DNA of 64,000 nucleotides from Margaritifera margaritifera (Eukaryota > Mollusca > Bivalvia > Unionida > Margaritiferidae), in assembly GCA_029931535.1 (NCBI GenBank), contig JAQPZY010001128.1:1084501-1148500 (forward strand), written 5' to 3'. Shown here piece after piece: positions 1-9,995 of the stretch (its first letter is position 1; each line of letters opens with the position of its first letter). Under the pieces are notes generated by a model. That model ran no database searches, was not told where the DNA came from, and was given only the letters and a program-made list of their open reading frames with translations. Made by a program: the position numbers and the translations under genes.

Positions 1-511
1 TTACAGCTCATGCATACAGACTGTACACCAACCTAAAGTACATGTCACTAACTGCCATTGTAGTGCCAAGGTCAATGTATCGGTCGCATACATCTTTTGT
101 CTTTGGGGTTGATCCATGCCTAGGGTGAATGATGTCTTTGTTTTTGTTTTTAATACCAGTAGGGGAGAATCGTTTTCCGGATTCGATTGTCATTGTTAAA
201 GGCTTGTATTGTTTGTTTTGTTATTGCTACGGTGATTACAGCTCTCACACCAAGCCGTCATCTGTTCACCTTAGTGCAGTCGGTTACACCCTTTGTGTCG
301 TCGGTGAATTAGACCTTTGACTTTTGTCTCTGAATAAATTTATTCTGTTTCTGGATGAGTTAATTATGTATTTTTTTTTTTTTTAATTCTTAGGTACATA
401 TACATTGTATATGTTGTATATGTATTCGTTATTTCCCCAAAGCATCAAAACCGCTACAGTCGTTATTACAATTGATGACTGATAACATTAACACCTAGCA
501 CCTTAATAACA
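1..511. other. no gene recognised; intronic or intergenic
   Basis: AT-rich sequence ending in a T-run near 370. Short ORFs on both strands show no motif I recognise. Under the host-gene model this lies downstream of exon 3, in an intron of the EF-hand gene. Confidence 0.4.
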
Positions 512-957
512 ATGGCAGAATCTACAACGAAAAAGAGACAAATTCTAACAATGGAGGAAAGAATGAATGTAATAAAAAGATGTGAAAAAAGTGAGACCCG
601 TCACAAAACATCAGTCAGTTTAAACGTCGGGAAAACTCAAATTCAGGGTGTTATAAAAGACAAAGAGTCAATTAGAAACGAATTCATATGCTAATACATG
701 TATATGTGATCTTCAGATATAAATGTAATTCATGTTTAATGATAGATGTATATCTTTATTGTTATATAAAATTATTTTCAGATAAATGCATGCAAAATTG
801 TAACAAGAAGTATAAATAAAGAATGCAATATAAACAGTGCTGAATTTCGACCTTGGAAACTGGTCTTTTTGTACAAACCTGTTATGAGAGACCACTTGTC
901 ATGAGAGACCGCTTTTTGTTGGCAGAAGGGGCGGTCTCTCAAGACAGGTTTTACTGT
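512..957 (+). mobile_element. pogo/Tigger-like transposon relic (HTH fragment plus 3' terminus)
   Basis: An ORF at 512-694 begins MAESTTKKRQILTMEERMNV and reads like the N-terminal CENP-B/Tigger-type helix-turn-helix that binds transposon ends (basic start, an EE..NVIK helix, then a GKTQIQ recognition-helix region). It stops after 60 residues, so the catalytic DDE domain is missing. At 934-957 the sequence ends in a terminus (GACAGGTTTTACTGTA) of the same kind as the pogo-like MITEs at 21-22.8 kb. This indicates a truncated Tc1/mariner-pogo class element. The left terminus was not found. The family is recognised by pattern only; the ORF is probably non-functional. Confidence 0.5.
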
Positions 958-1422
958 ATTACATTCAGCCTTAGAGAACTAATGGGGCAGAGCTACATGG
1001 ATCAAATAATAACTCACCCTTGACCCAAAACAGAGAATGACTAGAAATGTGTTTATGGAACATGAATGACCTAAACACAAAACTTCACAAGATTATTCTA
1101 GAACTCAAAATTATGGAGTGAAATTCACCCTCCATTTGCAGATTATTCATGGTCTATTCTAGAATTCAAAATAATGGAGTGAAATTCACCCTCCATTTGC
1201 AGAAAAGTGGCAAGTTTTCAGAACACTAGACGGATTTAATGAAGAAATAAAGGTAAAGCTTGAAAATAAAATTCATGAACACGAATTTTCACGGATTCAG
1301 TAATTTTTCTGCGCAATTTTTTAAACAAATAAGTGCAAATTATTCAATCGAGCATCCTAGAATAGATCTGGCTATTATAATACGCCTGTTCCAAATTTAA
1401 ACTGGAGCATTATCAAACTCAC
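958..1422. other. intronic sequence with a short direct duplication
   Basis: Non-coding. A segment of about 60 bp containing TCACCCTCCATTTGCAG occurs twice in near-tandem between 1080 and 1203. Nothing else is recognised. The splice donor of exon 3 lies at its right edge (GTGAG on the minus strand at 1422). Confidence 0.4.
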
Positions 1423-1569
1423 CTTTTTAGGGCGCTCTCCAGAGTATCGAAATTCTCTTTGGATTTCTTAATATCACTGGATACTTTGTACAGAAAGTCC
1501 TCAAAATGGGCAGACAACTCTGGATTTTCTTTCCTCAGTCGGCACCATAGTGCTTTGATCATGTTCTCA
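1423..1569 (-). CDS. CRACR2A-like: CRACR2A/EFCAB4-like gene, coding exon 3
   Basis: A 147-nt minus-strand exon with a consensus acceptor (TTTTGAAACAG, intron side 1570-1571) and donor (GTGAG at 1422). It starts in phase 2 and completes the Asp codon split from exon 2. The encoded segment contains KALWCRLRKENPEL and HFEDFLYKV followed by a lysine/glutamate-rich stretch. In the CRACR2A/EFCAB4 family this is the region after the EF-hands leading into the coiled coil. It ends mid-codon (two bases), so the gene continues beyond the left edge of the window. Its frame, splice sites and fit to exon 2 were all checked by hand. Whether the animal gene has the C-terminal Rab GTPase domain cannot be seen here. 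Confidence 0.85.
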
Positions 1570-2763
1570 CTGTTTCAAAATAATAATGCAGAGCATGTTT
1601 CACTACAGCATTTATGATAAAGAACAGTCTGATCTTGGTTATTTTATGCATTTTTATCCAACTATTGCTTTAATATAATTTGATTAATTAGAACAATTAC
1701 TTTAAAGTTATTTTAAAATTAAACCTGTTTATCAATCAACCTGGCTTTTTTCAAAAATGCAAAATTGCAAGAGTTTGTTTGCATTGGATTATTGACATCA
1801 GAGTGTAATTTGAGAAGAAACATATATATGGTATACTCTAGATTTCAACAATCAAAGCAATGAGAATACTAATCACTTGGAGGGTTCAAGTGATCCCAAT
1901 TTACATAAGATAGGATACAAGAACATAACTCAGAGATATTGCTGTTAATGAACCTTGTTACTATTGTAAACATACTGCTCAAATAATCTTTATAATATTT
2001 TCAAACTTTTCCCTATATGTCGCAAGAGAATTTATATTAATATTTAAAATATTATTTGAGGAATTATTTATTTATTGTGACAATTTCCTTTCTCATTTTC
2101 TACTTTTGCCATAAGTATTATCCTCAGTGGAACAATATCCAAGTATATTTGGGTTGCCTCCCTTGACATAAAATTTACCTGAAAGGCCACTGGATCAATA
2201 CTTTGCTATTAATTTTATTAAAATCATAAAGTTTGTTATTATTACTAGTGATACAAACTATATTTGGTAAAAGAGAATGGACACTGTGTCATAAGCATGG
2301 AGGGGTCAAAATCCTACCAAGCCAAAAACTCCGCTGTACTGTATTTGTTCATATATAACACACATATACCCAAATGTGAACAGTCAAATAATGCAGGGTC
2401 TCCACTGTTCATTCTACTAATTATAATATCTAATGATCAGCACAAATGCAGGTTATGTTGGTGTACTGTGCAACTGTACAGGTAGCTCAACACTCTTCAC
2501 AGTTACATGTGTGATACACACAAATAAACACTGTAATTTGCACATGTGATACATTAACTGTGTGATATACACAAATAAACACTGTAATGTGCACATTTTA
2601 TACATTAACTGAGATTGTTTGTGAAATGTTGGAGTACTTAACTTTTTTAAAATTGATAATTTTAAATACATGTAGGTAAGGATCCAAGTAATCCAAAATC
2701 ACAAAAAAAAAGCTGGTGTGCATTTTCTTGCACTACTTTAGCTGAATCTACAGGGGCTTACAT
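1570..2763. other. intron 2, left part; contains a 58-bp tandem duplication
   Basis: Non-coding AT-rich intron. Around 2505-2612 a unit of about 58 bp containing ACACAAATAAACACTGTAAT is repeated twice. Two minor ORFs (2264-2485 plus, 2453-2671 minus) show no domain and the second is created by this repeat. Confidence 0.5.
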
Positions 2764-2846
2764 TACCGTATATACTCGCGTAAGAACCGATACCAATTGC
2801 AAACTGCACAGACCCAGATCTGCCGTCGCATAATGTGCCGGCAGAT

Positions 2847-2851
2847 CTAGG
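2847..2851. repeat. target site duplication, left (CTAGG)
   Basis: CTAGG directly precedes the AGTAGTATG terminus. The same five bases follow the other terminus at 16462-16466. One more T is ambiguous, so the duplication is 5 or 6 bp. Confidence 0.85.
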
Positions 2852-2860
2852 AGTAGTATG

Positions 2861-2868
2861 TATAAAAG
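2861..2868 (+). promoter_or_regulatory. terminal TATA box, left end
   Basis: TATAAAAG begins nine bases inside the element terminus and is followed by a GC-richer stretch, as in a core promoter. It points inward toward the small ORF at 2932 and the HTH gene at 3362. The same box is present at the other end. Promoter activity is inferred. Confidence 0.5.
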
Positions 2869-2931
2869 CGGGTTCTGGCTCATTTCCTCTCATTTTTGTC
2901 ATCATGATAGAACCTTTATCTTTATATTTTT

Positions 2932-3033
2932 ATGATCTTGATTGAGGCTGATAATCGTGGAAAGAATAATCGGGAAATCGGATGCTCTAATCAGCAATAC
3001 TTTGAACATTTAATCGAGAGAGATAAGCCTTAG
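2932..3033 (+). CDS. small ORF of 33 residues, left arm
   Basis: The first ATG of any length after the terminal TATA box opens a 33-residue reading frame (starts MILIEADNRGKNNREIG, ends at TAG). It is kept open in both arms. It is polar and charged with no recognised motif. It could be a real peptide, an upstream ORF controlling the HTH gene, or chance. The 328 bp between it and the HTH gene are AT-rich with no further long ORF. Confidence 0.3.
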   Translation: MILIEADNRGKNNREIGCSNQQYFEHLIERDKP

Positions 3034-3361
3034 ATCAAAATGTTTTATGACCCTTAAACAGCTCGATAGAAGATCTAAAAACACTTCGATTATTGTAAAA
3101 TGAAGATAGAGCGGCTATTATGGTAAATTACAGCTTCTATTAATTTGAGTCAGAAAATAATTTTTCCTGAAATTTTTTAAGAAAAGTTTGATCATGATGA
3201 AAAAGAGTGAAAAACCATGAAAAAGGCTTAGGCGAAAGAAGATTGAAATGGGAGCATTACTTGGCAAAATAAAGCTTATTGATAATACTTAAATTTTATA
3301 AGATTTTTGATTTTGACAATATTATTAAAAATTTTCAAAAGTTTTCAAGATTAATATAATA

Positions 3362-3826
3362 ATGCCCGTGAAAAAGACAGAACTGTCAAATGAGGATATT
3401 GATTTTATTATCGCGAACAAGGGTAAATTATCTGTAAAAGAGTTAACATCGCGGTTCAAGATTGGAACAGCACCTTTGTATAAGCTTTGGGGCGGAAAAC
3501 AAAATAATATTGTTAATAGTGCTGATGAGCAAAAAGAGCAGGTTGAGTACACTAAAAAGGTTAATAAGGCTCTTGATAAACATTGGCCAGTTGATATTGC
3601 GGGCAATGATAATCAAAAGATCAAGAAGGACGTCAAACACTTACAGAAAACAATTACCCGATTAAAAGAAGATAATGACAAAATCAAAAGCCAATCAAAA
3701 CAATATCAGATATTGGCTGAAACAAGTCAGGAAAGAGCGAAGTTGTTGAATACGAAGGTGAATCTGATGAGAGCGTTTTATAACCACCCGCAAAGTGAAG
3801 TAACGATCAAAGATATTCAGGTATGA
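3362..3826 (+). CDS. helix-turn-helix / coiled-coil protein, left arm (154 aa)
   Basis: ATG in a normal context opens 154 residues. Residues ~7-43 (ELSNEDIDFIIANKGKLSVK and on to YKLWGG) have the spacing of a homeodomain-like helix-turn-helix: helix, KLSVKEL turn region, then a recognition helix ending in LYKLW. Residues ~58-140 are rich in K, E and Q with heptad spacing (KHLQKTITRLKEDNDKIK) and probably form a coiled coil for dimerisation. The gene converges on pPolB, its stop lying 3 bp from the polymerase stop (3826 versus 3830), a virus-like compactness. Likely role, inferred: binding to element DNA, for example the ends or the 46-bp arrays. The ORF is intact. Specific family not identified. 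Confidence 0.7.
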   Translation: MPVKKTELSNEDIDFIIANKGKLSVKELTSRFKIGTAPLYKLWGGKQNNIVNSADEQKEQVEYTKKVNKALDKHWPVDIAGNDNQKIKKDVKHLQKTITRLKEDNDKIKSQSKQYQILAETSQERAKLLNTKVNLMRAFYNHPQSEVTIKDIQV

Positions 3827-3829
3827 TTA

Positions 3830-6800
3830 TTATTCATTGTTTATCAAGATAGATCTTGACGTTGATGTTATCGTGGATTTGATTAGAATAGCGTAATGGC
3901 CATGTGCTGGTGTGTTTATTCCATCTTCGCAGTACCTTTTGTCATCGAAGTTGTTTAGACCTTTCTTATGCACCTCAATGAGTATGACTTCCTGTTTGTA
4001 GGACCGAATACCGCAATTGATTACTGTTTTTACATTCTCTTCTGGAAGTCTAAACAGTGCTTCTCTGTAGTTATTCAGTTTCAGATTGTTTCTGACGTAA
4101 CATTCTTGGATTCCTTTCGCCTTATTTTTTTCCTTACCATCGTCGGTCTGAACCGCGTACATCTTCGATCTTAGACCAACAAATTCAGTAATGGGGACCA
4201 TATTAAACTCTTCTTTCATCTTGCCAATTACTTTCTTGTTTGTGGCATCGAAAAATGGACTATCTTTTGATACATCAGATAAGTCAAACTCATCTTTATT
4301 ATCGTATATCTCCTGGAACGCATCTTCTGAATCAACTTCGTATAATAGCGAATCAGTATCCGTTAGAAGCAGTTTTGCAGAGGGCCATTGTTTTTTTACA
4401 AAAGTGTAGTGAAAATTGTATATCAACCACTTAGACAGATCAAGCACTGAAGCTCCAACATAGATTGGTTTGTTAAGTTCAAGATTAGTTTGTTTTCGTT
4501 TTATCAACACGAGATTTTCGTTGATTCTGATCAGACCATCAAAAGTATTAGATGCGACTTGTTTGCGACATTGTTGTTTGTTTGTGACAATTTTTATTGT
4601 AATTCGATTACGGATGTTCTCCATTGTCTTGCCGAACACAGAATTATTCATCAACTTATAATAGTCCTGTTCGAACTTGGTAATAGCTAATGTTCTTCGT
4701 TGAGTATTGGAATTGATATAATCAGCCATCCAAGTGCTATGTTTAAATTTTAGAACACAAATAACTTTCTCGACAATTAAGCCTGCGTCAACTGCCTGTT
4801 TAAGACTTTTATAGTGGCAGATATAATTCTTTTTATCGCAGAGATTCGGCACCAGTTTTGCAAATTTACATGGGTTGGATTCGCGCAATAATCGCTGGTT
4901 ATCTGAGAGGAATGAATCTGGAATAACCTTCTTTTCTGCGAGGTACGGATAGTCATTGTGATAGTCGTGAACATCTTTTGGGTAAATAATATCAGATTCA
5001 ACATAATACGAATATTTTTCATGCATCTCCTCGGTAATGTTCTTTGTTTCCTCTAGAAATTGCTTTGGCGTGATCCACTCGAAACCGCCGTATGGCATCG
5101 GCTGAGACATAGCATAATCGTAAAGGTTATGTGTATCAAAATAAAGTAGAAACTTAGATTGTTTTGTTGGATCATACTCTTTCATATATTTGTTATTTGC
5201 AACAGAATGTTTCTTGCTGATTACACTGATTCCACCTCGAATAGCATGTTCCATAAACAAGTACATGTCAACATCCCGCAGTAATTCAAGCTCGATTTTA
5301 CTGTTTTAGCAGAGCATCAAATGACATGTTTGGAGCAGAGTAATACCAAAATGGATCCAGCTTGTAGCTGTCAAGCCCCATCAAACGAAATTTCTCAAAA
5401 ATGTCGGCGAGCAACAGTGTATCAGTTTTCAAGTACAGATCATGATAATCAGCAAATGTTTTACAGTCGAAGTCATTCCAGACTTTTACTGCGTGTTCGT
5501 ATTCGTTATTTGTAATATCTTTATCGTTTAACAGTGAATGAAATTGACTTGGTGATGGCAGGGCTGTTTCAGAGAAGCGATTGTATCCATCTTAATAGTC
5601 ATACGGAAACTCACCTTTTATCTTCATCAGATCTGATTTTGAACCAAATTCGCGATCGATATTTTCAAATGTGCTACAAGATTTTGCTAGAACGTGGAGT
5701 GGACTGTTCATAAACTGATAGCTATCGATGAATCTTAGTTTGTTGTATGTAATCGACATAAAACGTTCTGTATTTGTTGGTATAGCCCCGAAAGTTGATT
5801 GTCTGCCATCTGGAAGATACAGTATGCTGCGATATCAGGATGACCAAGTCTTTGAATTATGAAATGGCTGTCGTATCCTTTGAAATTATGCGCAATAACA
5901 GGAATGAATTTTGGTGGGATTAACTTGTCTTTGCATTCGACATGAACACAACCGAAGTAAACACCAGTAAAACTGTCAAAATGTTGAACACGATCTCCAA
6001 TTTTATCGAACTTTCTATCGCATGCGGCACAGCATTTCGCGTTTTTGAAATTATTTTCTTGAGTTATTGTCATTGGTTTTGGTTGGACATTGCGACTAAG
6101 TATCGTAGTAATACGGTCTGATTCCGCCAGTAAATGTTTAATAAGATTTACTTCAGGGGGCTCTGATTGATCATTTTCAACACGATATAATTTAAGTGGA
6201 CTTGAATAACGTGGATTAGTGCAAATGGTAATAGCACCATAAGAAGCAGCAACATGTTTTGTTTTTCGAATAGTTTTACAATTGCAGTCGGTCTCACATC
6301 CTTTTCTAGGGCATTTTTGTGTGCAAGGAACATTAAAACACTCAAAATCAAAATATATTACAAATGGAATTGTCTGTGTTCGTTCAACATGCTTAAATTT
6401 TTGTATTGAATTTGCTTTATTTGGCATTGAGGTCTTTTGTATCTGTTTACAGTATTTTCTGTGTTCGTTTAATCTCTGTTGGCACGAATAACTCTGAAGA
6501 CAGTTGTAACAGTAAAACGCCTTTGCATTATGATTCGAAGATGATGAAGAAGCAAATTGACTGAAATTTTTGATACAGACAAAATGTCCTTTGTGTAGCA
6601 GTATATTGATTGGATCGTTGCCCTCATTGAGTTTACTCGAGATTAAAAGCGGAAACGGGTTAAAAGAATCATTGATCGAGAACACATTGATTCCACCTGC
6701 CAATAGCTCTTCATTTTGGTTCTCAATCTTTTTGATCTGTGTTATCTTTGTCGGAAATTCAATTCCACTCAAATTTAGTTTGTCGACGTGAGGTAAATAA

Positions 6801-7745
6801 TTTGATAATCGTTCTGCATTTTTTTTAACTGGAAATAACGCTGACAATAGTGCCCATCTGAGACATTCATTATCAGTATTTTTAACGTTAATACAAGCTT
6901 TTCTATCTGCAACTGCTTTTGGTAATTCTAAATAACTTCCAGCGCTAAGTGGATCAAGATGATGCACATGAACATAAATACATTTAACGGAATCAAGAAC
7001 CCACCCAGAACCTCCAGAAGTAAAAATGTCAAGAGCGGATGTAACACTCGAATAGATCTTGTCAGCGATTTCAGTTAGATCACTTCCCTTAAAAACCGAT
7101 TGAACTCTTGAGCGCAGAAAAGTATCTTGGAGCACAGATGCGTCTGTTGCCTTGTACATCAATACCTCAACGTGAACAGCAATCTTTACAGCACTTTTTT
7201 CCAAAAATTCTTTCGTCAAAATTATTCTCACAATTTTATCAATATCCTTTGCGTTTACCTCATCAACAATGATGTTCTTGAACGAGTACATTCTGTTGAA
7301 ACCCGCAAACGAAGATTCTTTGACGTTTTTTATTTCGGATATCTAACTGCTGTTGTTGACGAACTTCAATGATATTCTCTGCAAGTTTTTGTAATCCTTC
7401 ATTCGATCGCTTGTACCCTGGATCAATACCAGTTAACGTCTGATACTCTTTTCGGAGCTTATCAGCAGTTTGTGGTCGGGTTATTGATCTTCTCGCCGCG
7501 AGATCCTTGTGCTCCTCAATGAACCTCATTTGGTCCACCCGAGAGAATTTAGCCAAATTGAAAGTCTGACCAGTGATTTTATCGCCAGTGATCTTATCGC
7601 CAATTGCGCTAATCAACTTTTTGAGAGGTATTTTAGCATCAGGATATTTCTCAAATATTTCTGTGTACAACAGTCGTACTCGATCAGGGACATCTAATCC
7701 GAGCATACGATTTACTTCTTTGGTATTAGAATTTTTGTTTAACAT
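3830..7745 (-). pseudogene. protein-primed family B DNA polymerase, left arm, broken
   Basis: The pPolB (DNA_pol_B_2 type) copies linear DNA from a protein primer. N-terminal ORF 7263-7745, then 5735-7291 with a C2H2-like finger (FYCYNCLQSY...H..YC), Exo I (YFDFEC), a cysteine-rich endonuclease-VII-like insert and Exo II (HNFKGYDSHF). The C-terminal ORF 3830-5266 holds motif A (DTHNLYDYAM), motif B (NNSVFGKTMEN), motif C (TDTDS) and the KxY motif (RSKMYAV). All catalytic motifs are present. Breaks: a 1-nt insertion near 7340 and a 2-nt deletion near 5301 (private to this arm), a frameshift near 5820 and a stop at 5592-5594 (both shared with the right arm). A GDKIT duplication of 15 bp near 7580 is also private. 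Start is the ATG at 7745, which faces the zinc-ribbon gene. Confidence 0.9.
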
Positions 7746-7825
7746 TGTTATATAAATGTTTTATATTATTTTTCTAATTTGAATTCATTTTCAAATTAAA
7801 TTCATTTTATATATTTGTAATAGAT
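7746..7825. promoter_or_regulatory. divergent promoter region, left arm
   Basis: Eighty bp separate the start codons of pPolB (leftward) and the first zinc-ribbon gene (rightward). The stretch is nearly all A/T, holds TATA-like strings on both sides (TATATAAA-type and TTTATATA) and an inverted repeat AATTTGAATTCATTTTCAAATT-like centred near 7782. A bidirectional promoter with a binding site is the natural reading. Inference only. Confidence 0.4.
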
Positions 7826-8293
7826 ATGCCTCAAATCGGAAATAATCTGTGTGCTTGGTTTTGTGTAAATAAAAATAAAACGTGCAACAATCATTGTATA
7901 ACTCAATACTGCGGCACACACAGAAAATACGCTAAAAATCTATTTGTTAATGGTGAAAAACACAGAATAGCATGTGTTGGTTGTCAGAGGCGTGTAAGAA
8001 GTATTTATCCAATCTGTCGTTATTGTGGCGGAAACGATTACAAGAGCTTATTGTGGTATTACAAACAAAGGAGCCCAAAGTTAGGTGTTTTAAAACGAGA
8101 TCCTCCAACACCAGAATCATTTATTGCAGGCTATTTGAAACGGAAATTAACAGTACTAGAAGAACATTCATCATGCGAATCGCCGCCATCTACACCATCG
8201 CCACAACTGCCGCCATCATCTGCACCATCGCCGCCAACCAACAATTCGATCAACAGCCTATTAAATGGATCGCAGTTGATTAACATAGAATAA
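7826..8293 (+). CDS. zinc-ribbon protein 1, left arm (155 aa)
   Basis: Intact 155-codon ORF. Residues ~8-35 are Cys/His-rich (CAWFC, CNNHC, YCGTH) and could bind one zinc. Residues ~50-70 form a treble-clef or ribbon-like CVGC...CRYC pair followed by GGNDYKSLLWYY and a PPTPESFIAGYL segment. The last ~35 residues are a proline/serine-rich, low-complexity tail. The CxxC...CxxCG plus P-S/T-x-x-F module is shared with the proteins at 8340-8693 and 9622-9939, so the three are paralogues. It lies downstream of the divergent promoter and 46 bp before the next gene on the same strand. No known family recognised. Confidence 0.7.
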   Translation: MPQIGNNLCAWFCVNKNKTCNNHCITQYCGTHRKYAKNLFVNGEKHRIACVGCQRRVRSIYPICRYCGGNDYKSLLWYYKQRSPKLGVLKRDPPTPESFIAGYLKRKLTVLEEHSSCESPPSTPSPQLPPSSAPSPPTNNSINSLLNGSQLINIE

Positions 8294-8339
8294 GAATAAT
8301 ATTTTAAAATAAAAAAAATCAAACACAATTATATAGTTG

Positions 8340-8693
8340 ATGAAAACTAAAAATAATCGAAATAATCGATCACCGAATCAATCAAAGATTGATCACCATG
8401 ATCAACCACGGTTGATTGAAGATGGATCAACAACCAGCTCAAAAACATGTGAGGGATGCAATAGAACAACATATAATCCAATACCTCTTTGCGACAATTG
8501 CGGGTACAAACAATATTTTGAAATTCAGTTTTATCATTCGTATACTGCGCCACGATTAGGGTTAAATGGTATACTTGAAATGCCATCAATAAAAGATTTT
8601 CTGGAAATTGGATATGAACAACTAAGTAAAAATGCTTTTAACGCTTACAAAAATGAGCCTGCTGTCAGAAATATTATACTAGCTCAATCTTGA
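8340..8693 (+). CDS. zinc-ribbon protein 2, left arm (117 aa)
   Basis: Intact ORF; the first ATG is at 8340 (an upstream in-frame TTG was not used). The N-terminal ~35 residues are polar and low-complexity. Then KTCEGCNRTTYNPIPLCDNCG gives a four-cysteine zinc ribbon (CxxC...CxxC), followed by an aromatic YFEIQFYHSY strand and PSIKDFLEIGYEQLS, a probable amphipathic helix. The same layout occurs in the centre-only protein (9622-9939) and, more divergent, in zinc-ribbon protein 1. The stop codon abuts the 46-bp array. Function unknown; small zinc ribbons in such elements are often transcription or replication cofactors. Confidence 0.7.
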   Translation: MKTKNNRNNRSPNQSKIDHHDQPRLIEDGSTTSSKTCEGCNRTTYNPIPLCDNCGYKQYFEIQFYHSYTAPRLGLNGILEMPSIKDFLEIGYEQLSKNAFNAYKNEPAVRNIILAQS

Positions 8694-9243
8694 TTATTAT
8701 TAGCATCAAAATAGATCACTCAAAAACATGAAAATGTCATTATTATTAGCATCAAAATAGATCACTCAAAACATGAAAATGTCATTATTATTAGCATCAA
8801 AATAGATCACTCAAAAACATGAAAATGTCATTATTATTAGCATCAAAATAGATCACTCAAAAACATGAAAATGTCATTATTATTAGCATCAAAATAGATC
8901 ACTCAAAAACATGAAAATGACATTATTATTAGCATCAAAATAGATCACTCAAAAACATGAAAATGTCATTATTATTAGCATCAAAATAGATCACTCAAAA
9001 ACATGAAAATGTCATTATTATTAGCATCAAAATAGATCACTCAAAAACATGAAAATGTCATTATTATTAGCATCAAAATAGATCACTCAAAAACATGAAA
9101 ATGTCATTATTATTAGCATCAAAATAGATCACTCAAAAACATGAAAATGTCATTATTATTAGCATCAAAATAGATCACTCAAAAACATGAAAATGCCATT
9201 ATTATTAGCATCAAAATAGATCACTCAAAAACATGAAAATGTC
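8694..9243 (+). repeat. 46-bp tandem array, about 12 copies, left
   Basis: Direct repeats with unit GATCACTCAAAAACATGAAAATGTCATTATTATTAGCATCAAAATA in pieces of 45-46 bp, nearly identical and contiguous, so not a CRISPR array (no spacers). Starts right after the zinc-ribbon 2 stop and ends at the edge of the unique core. Mirror copy at 9996-10619. Confidence 0.95.
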
Positions 9244-9380
9244 AAGTACTTTCGATGAATTTTTTAAAAAGTGTGATATTTTTATTGCGTGAAATTTTTT
9301 GAAAACAAATTATTTGCGAAAAAAATTATCTCTGATTTTTTCGATCACAATTACAATGTTGGCGATAATGATCTCAATTT

Positions 9381-9550
9381 GATCAACTTTTTTCGGCGAG
9401 TGTGAGTAAGTCAACTTTCACGATCAACTTTCACGATCAACTTTTTTTGGCGAGTGTGAGTAAGTCAACTTTCACGATCAACTTTCACGATCAACTTTTT
9501 TCGGCGAGTGTGAGTAAGTCAACTTTCACGATCAACTTTTTTCGGCGATT
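9381..9550 (+). repeat. core repeat: GATCAACTTT... composite array
   Basis: A 41-bp unit (GATCAACTTTTTTCGGCGAG then TGTGAGTAAGTCAACTTTCAC) recurs three to four times, spaced by 13-bp GATCAACTTTCAC subunits. Found only in the unique core. The bases on its left (9244-9380) are A/T-rich and uncoding. Confidence 0.85.
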
Positions 9551-9621
9551 AAAAAAAATGTTTTATTGATGTTTTAGCGGTGAGTTTTCAATAATGTTTC
9601 AGTATAATCAATTGTTGACAA

Positions 9622-9939
9622 TTATTGAGCTTCTATTTCAATCTGATTGAAGAGATTATTTCCAATTGCTAAAAATGATTTAATTGATGGTGGTGGTACT
9701 GGAGAATGATTTAATTCTGGCAATGTGAATATATAAAAAAAACAAACCTCAAAATAATCATGATAACCACAATCATCGCATATTGCAAACGGATTCGCAG
9801 TTGTACACGAACAACCTTCACATGTTTTTGAATCTGTTGATAGCACATTAAGGTATTTTTCTGCAATTTCTGAATATTTTTGTCGTACTGTTTTTTCAGT
9901 GATTTTATCTTCGCCGATCATTAATGTTGTATTTCTCAT
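9622..9939 (-). CDS. zinc-ribbon protein 3, unique core (105 aa)
   Basis: The only protein gene outside the arms. Residues ~1-30 include a helical segment (KTVRQKYSEIAEKYLNVL); then SKTCEGCSCTTANPFAICDD with CG forms the four-cysteine ribbon, followed by YFEVCFFYIF and PPSIKSFLAIGNNLF. Alignment by eye with zinc-ribbon protein 2 is clear over the ribbon and the PSIK-F-IG tail, so it is a paralogue with a different N-terminus. Intact, single copy. As it is unique to the core it marks the palindrome junction. Function unknown. Confidence 0.7.
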   Translation of the reverse strand: MRNTTLMIGEDKITEKTVRQKYSEIAEKYLNVLSTDSKTCEGCSCTTANPFAICDDCGYHDYFEVCFFYIFTLPELNHSPVPPPSIKSFLAIGNNLFNQIEIEAQ

Positions 9940-9995
9940 ATTATACTATATTTTTTACTTTAAATTTATTAAAAATTATCGTTGGCGTAATCAAT

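Larger units (their letters stand above)
2852..9243 (+). repeat. left arm of the palindrome
   Basis: Matches the reverse complement of 9996-16461. Paired coordinates sum to about 19298-19313 throughout; the drift comes from small indels (for example a 12-bp insertion on the right near 16009, a 15-bp duplication on the left near 7580). The first 85 bp from the terminus differ at one position. Confidence 0.92.

Noticed and set aside
3325..3665. ORFs antisense to and overlapping the HTH gene, and similar shadows throughout both arms
   Set aside because: They lie fully within better supported genes, lack motifs and have the composition of reversed coding sequence.
5812..5830. Programmed ribosomal frameshift in pPolB
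   Set aside because: No slippery heptamer or obvious stimulatory structure is seen at the shared frame change, and a shared in-frame stop follows at 5592-5594. Ancestral damage is simpler.
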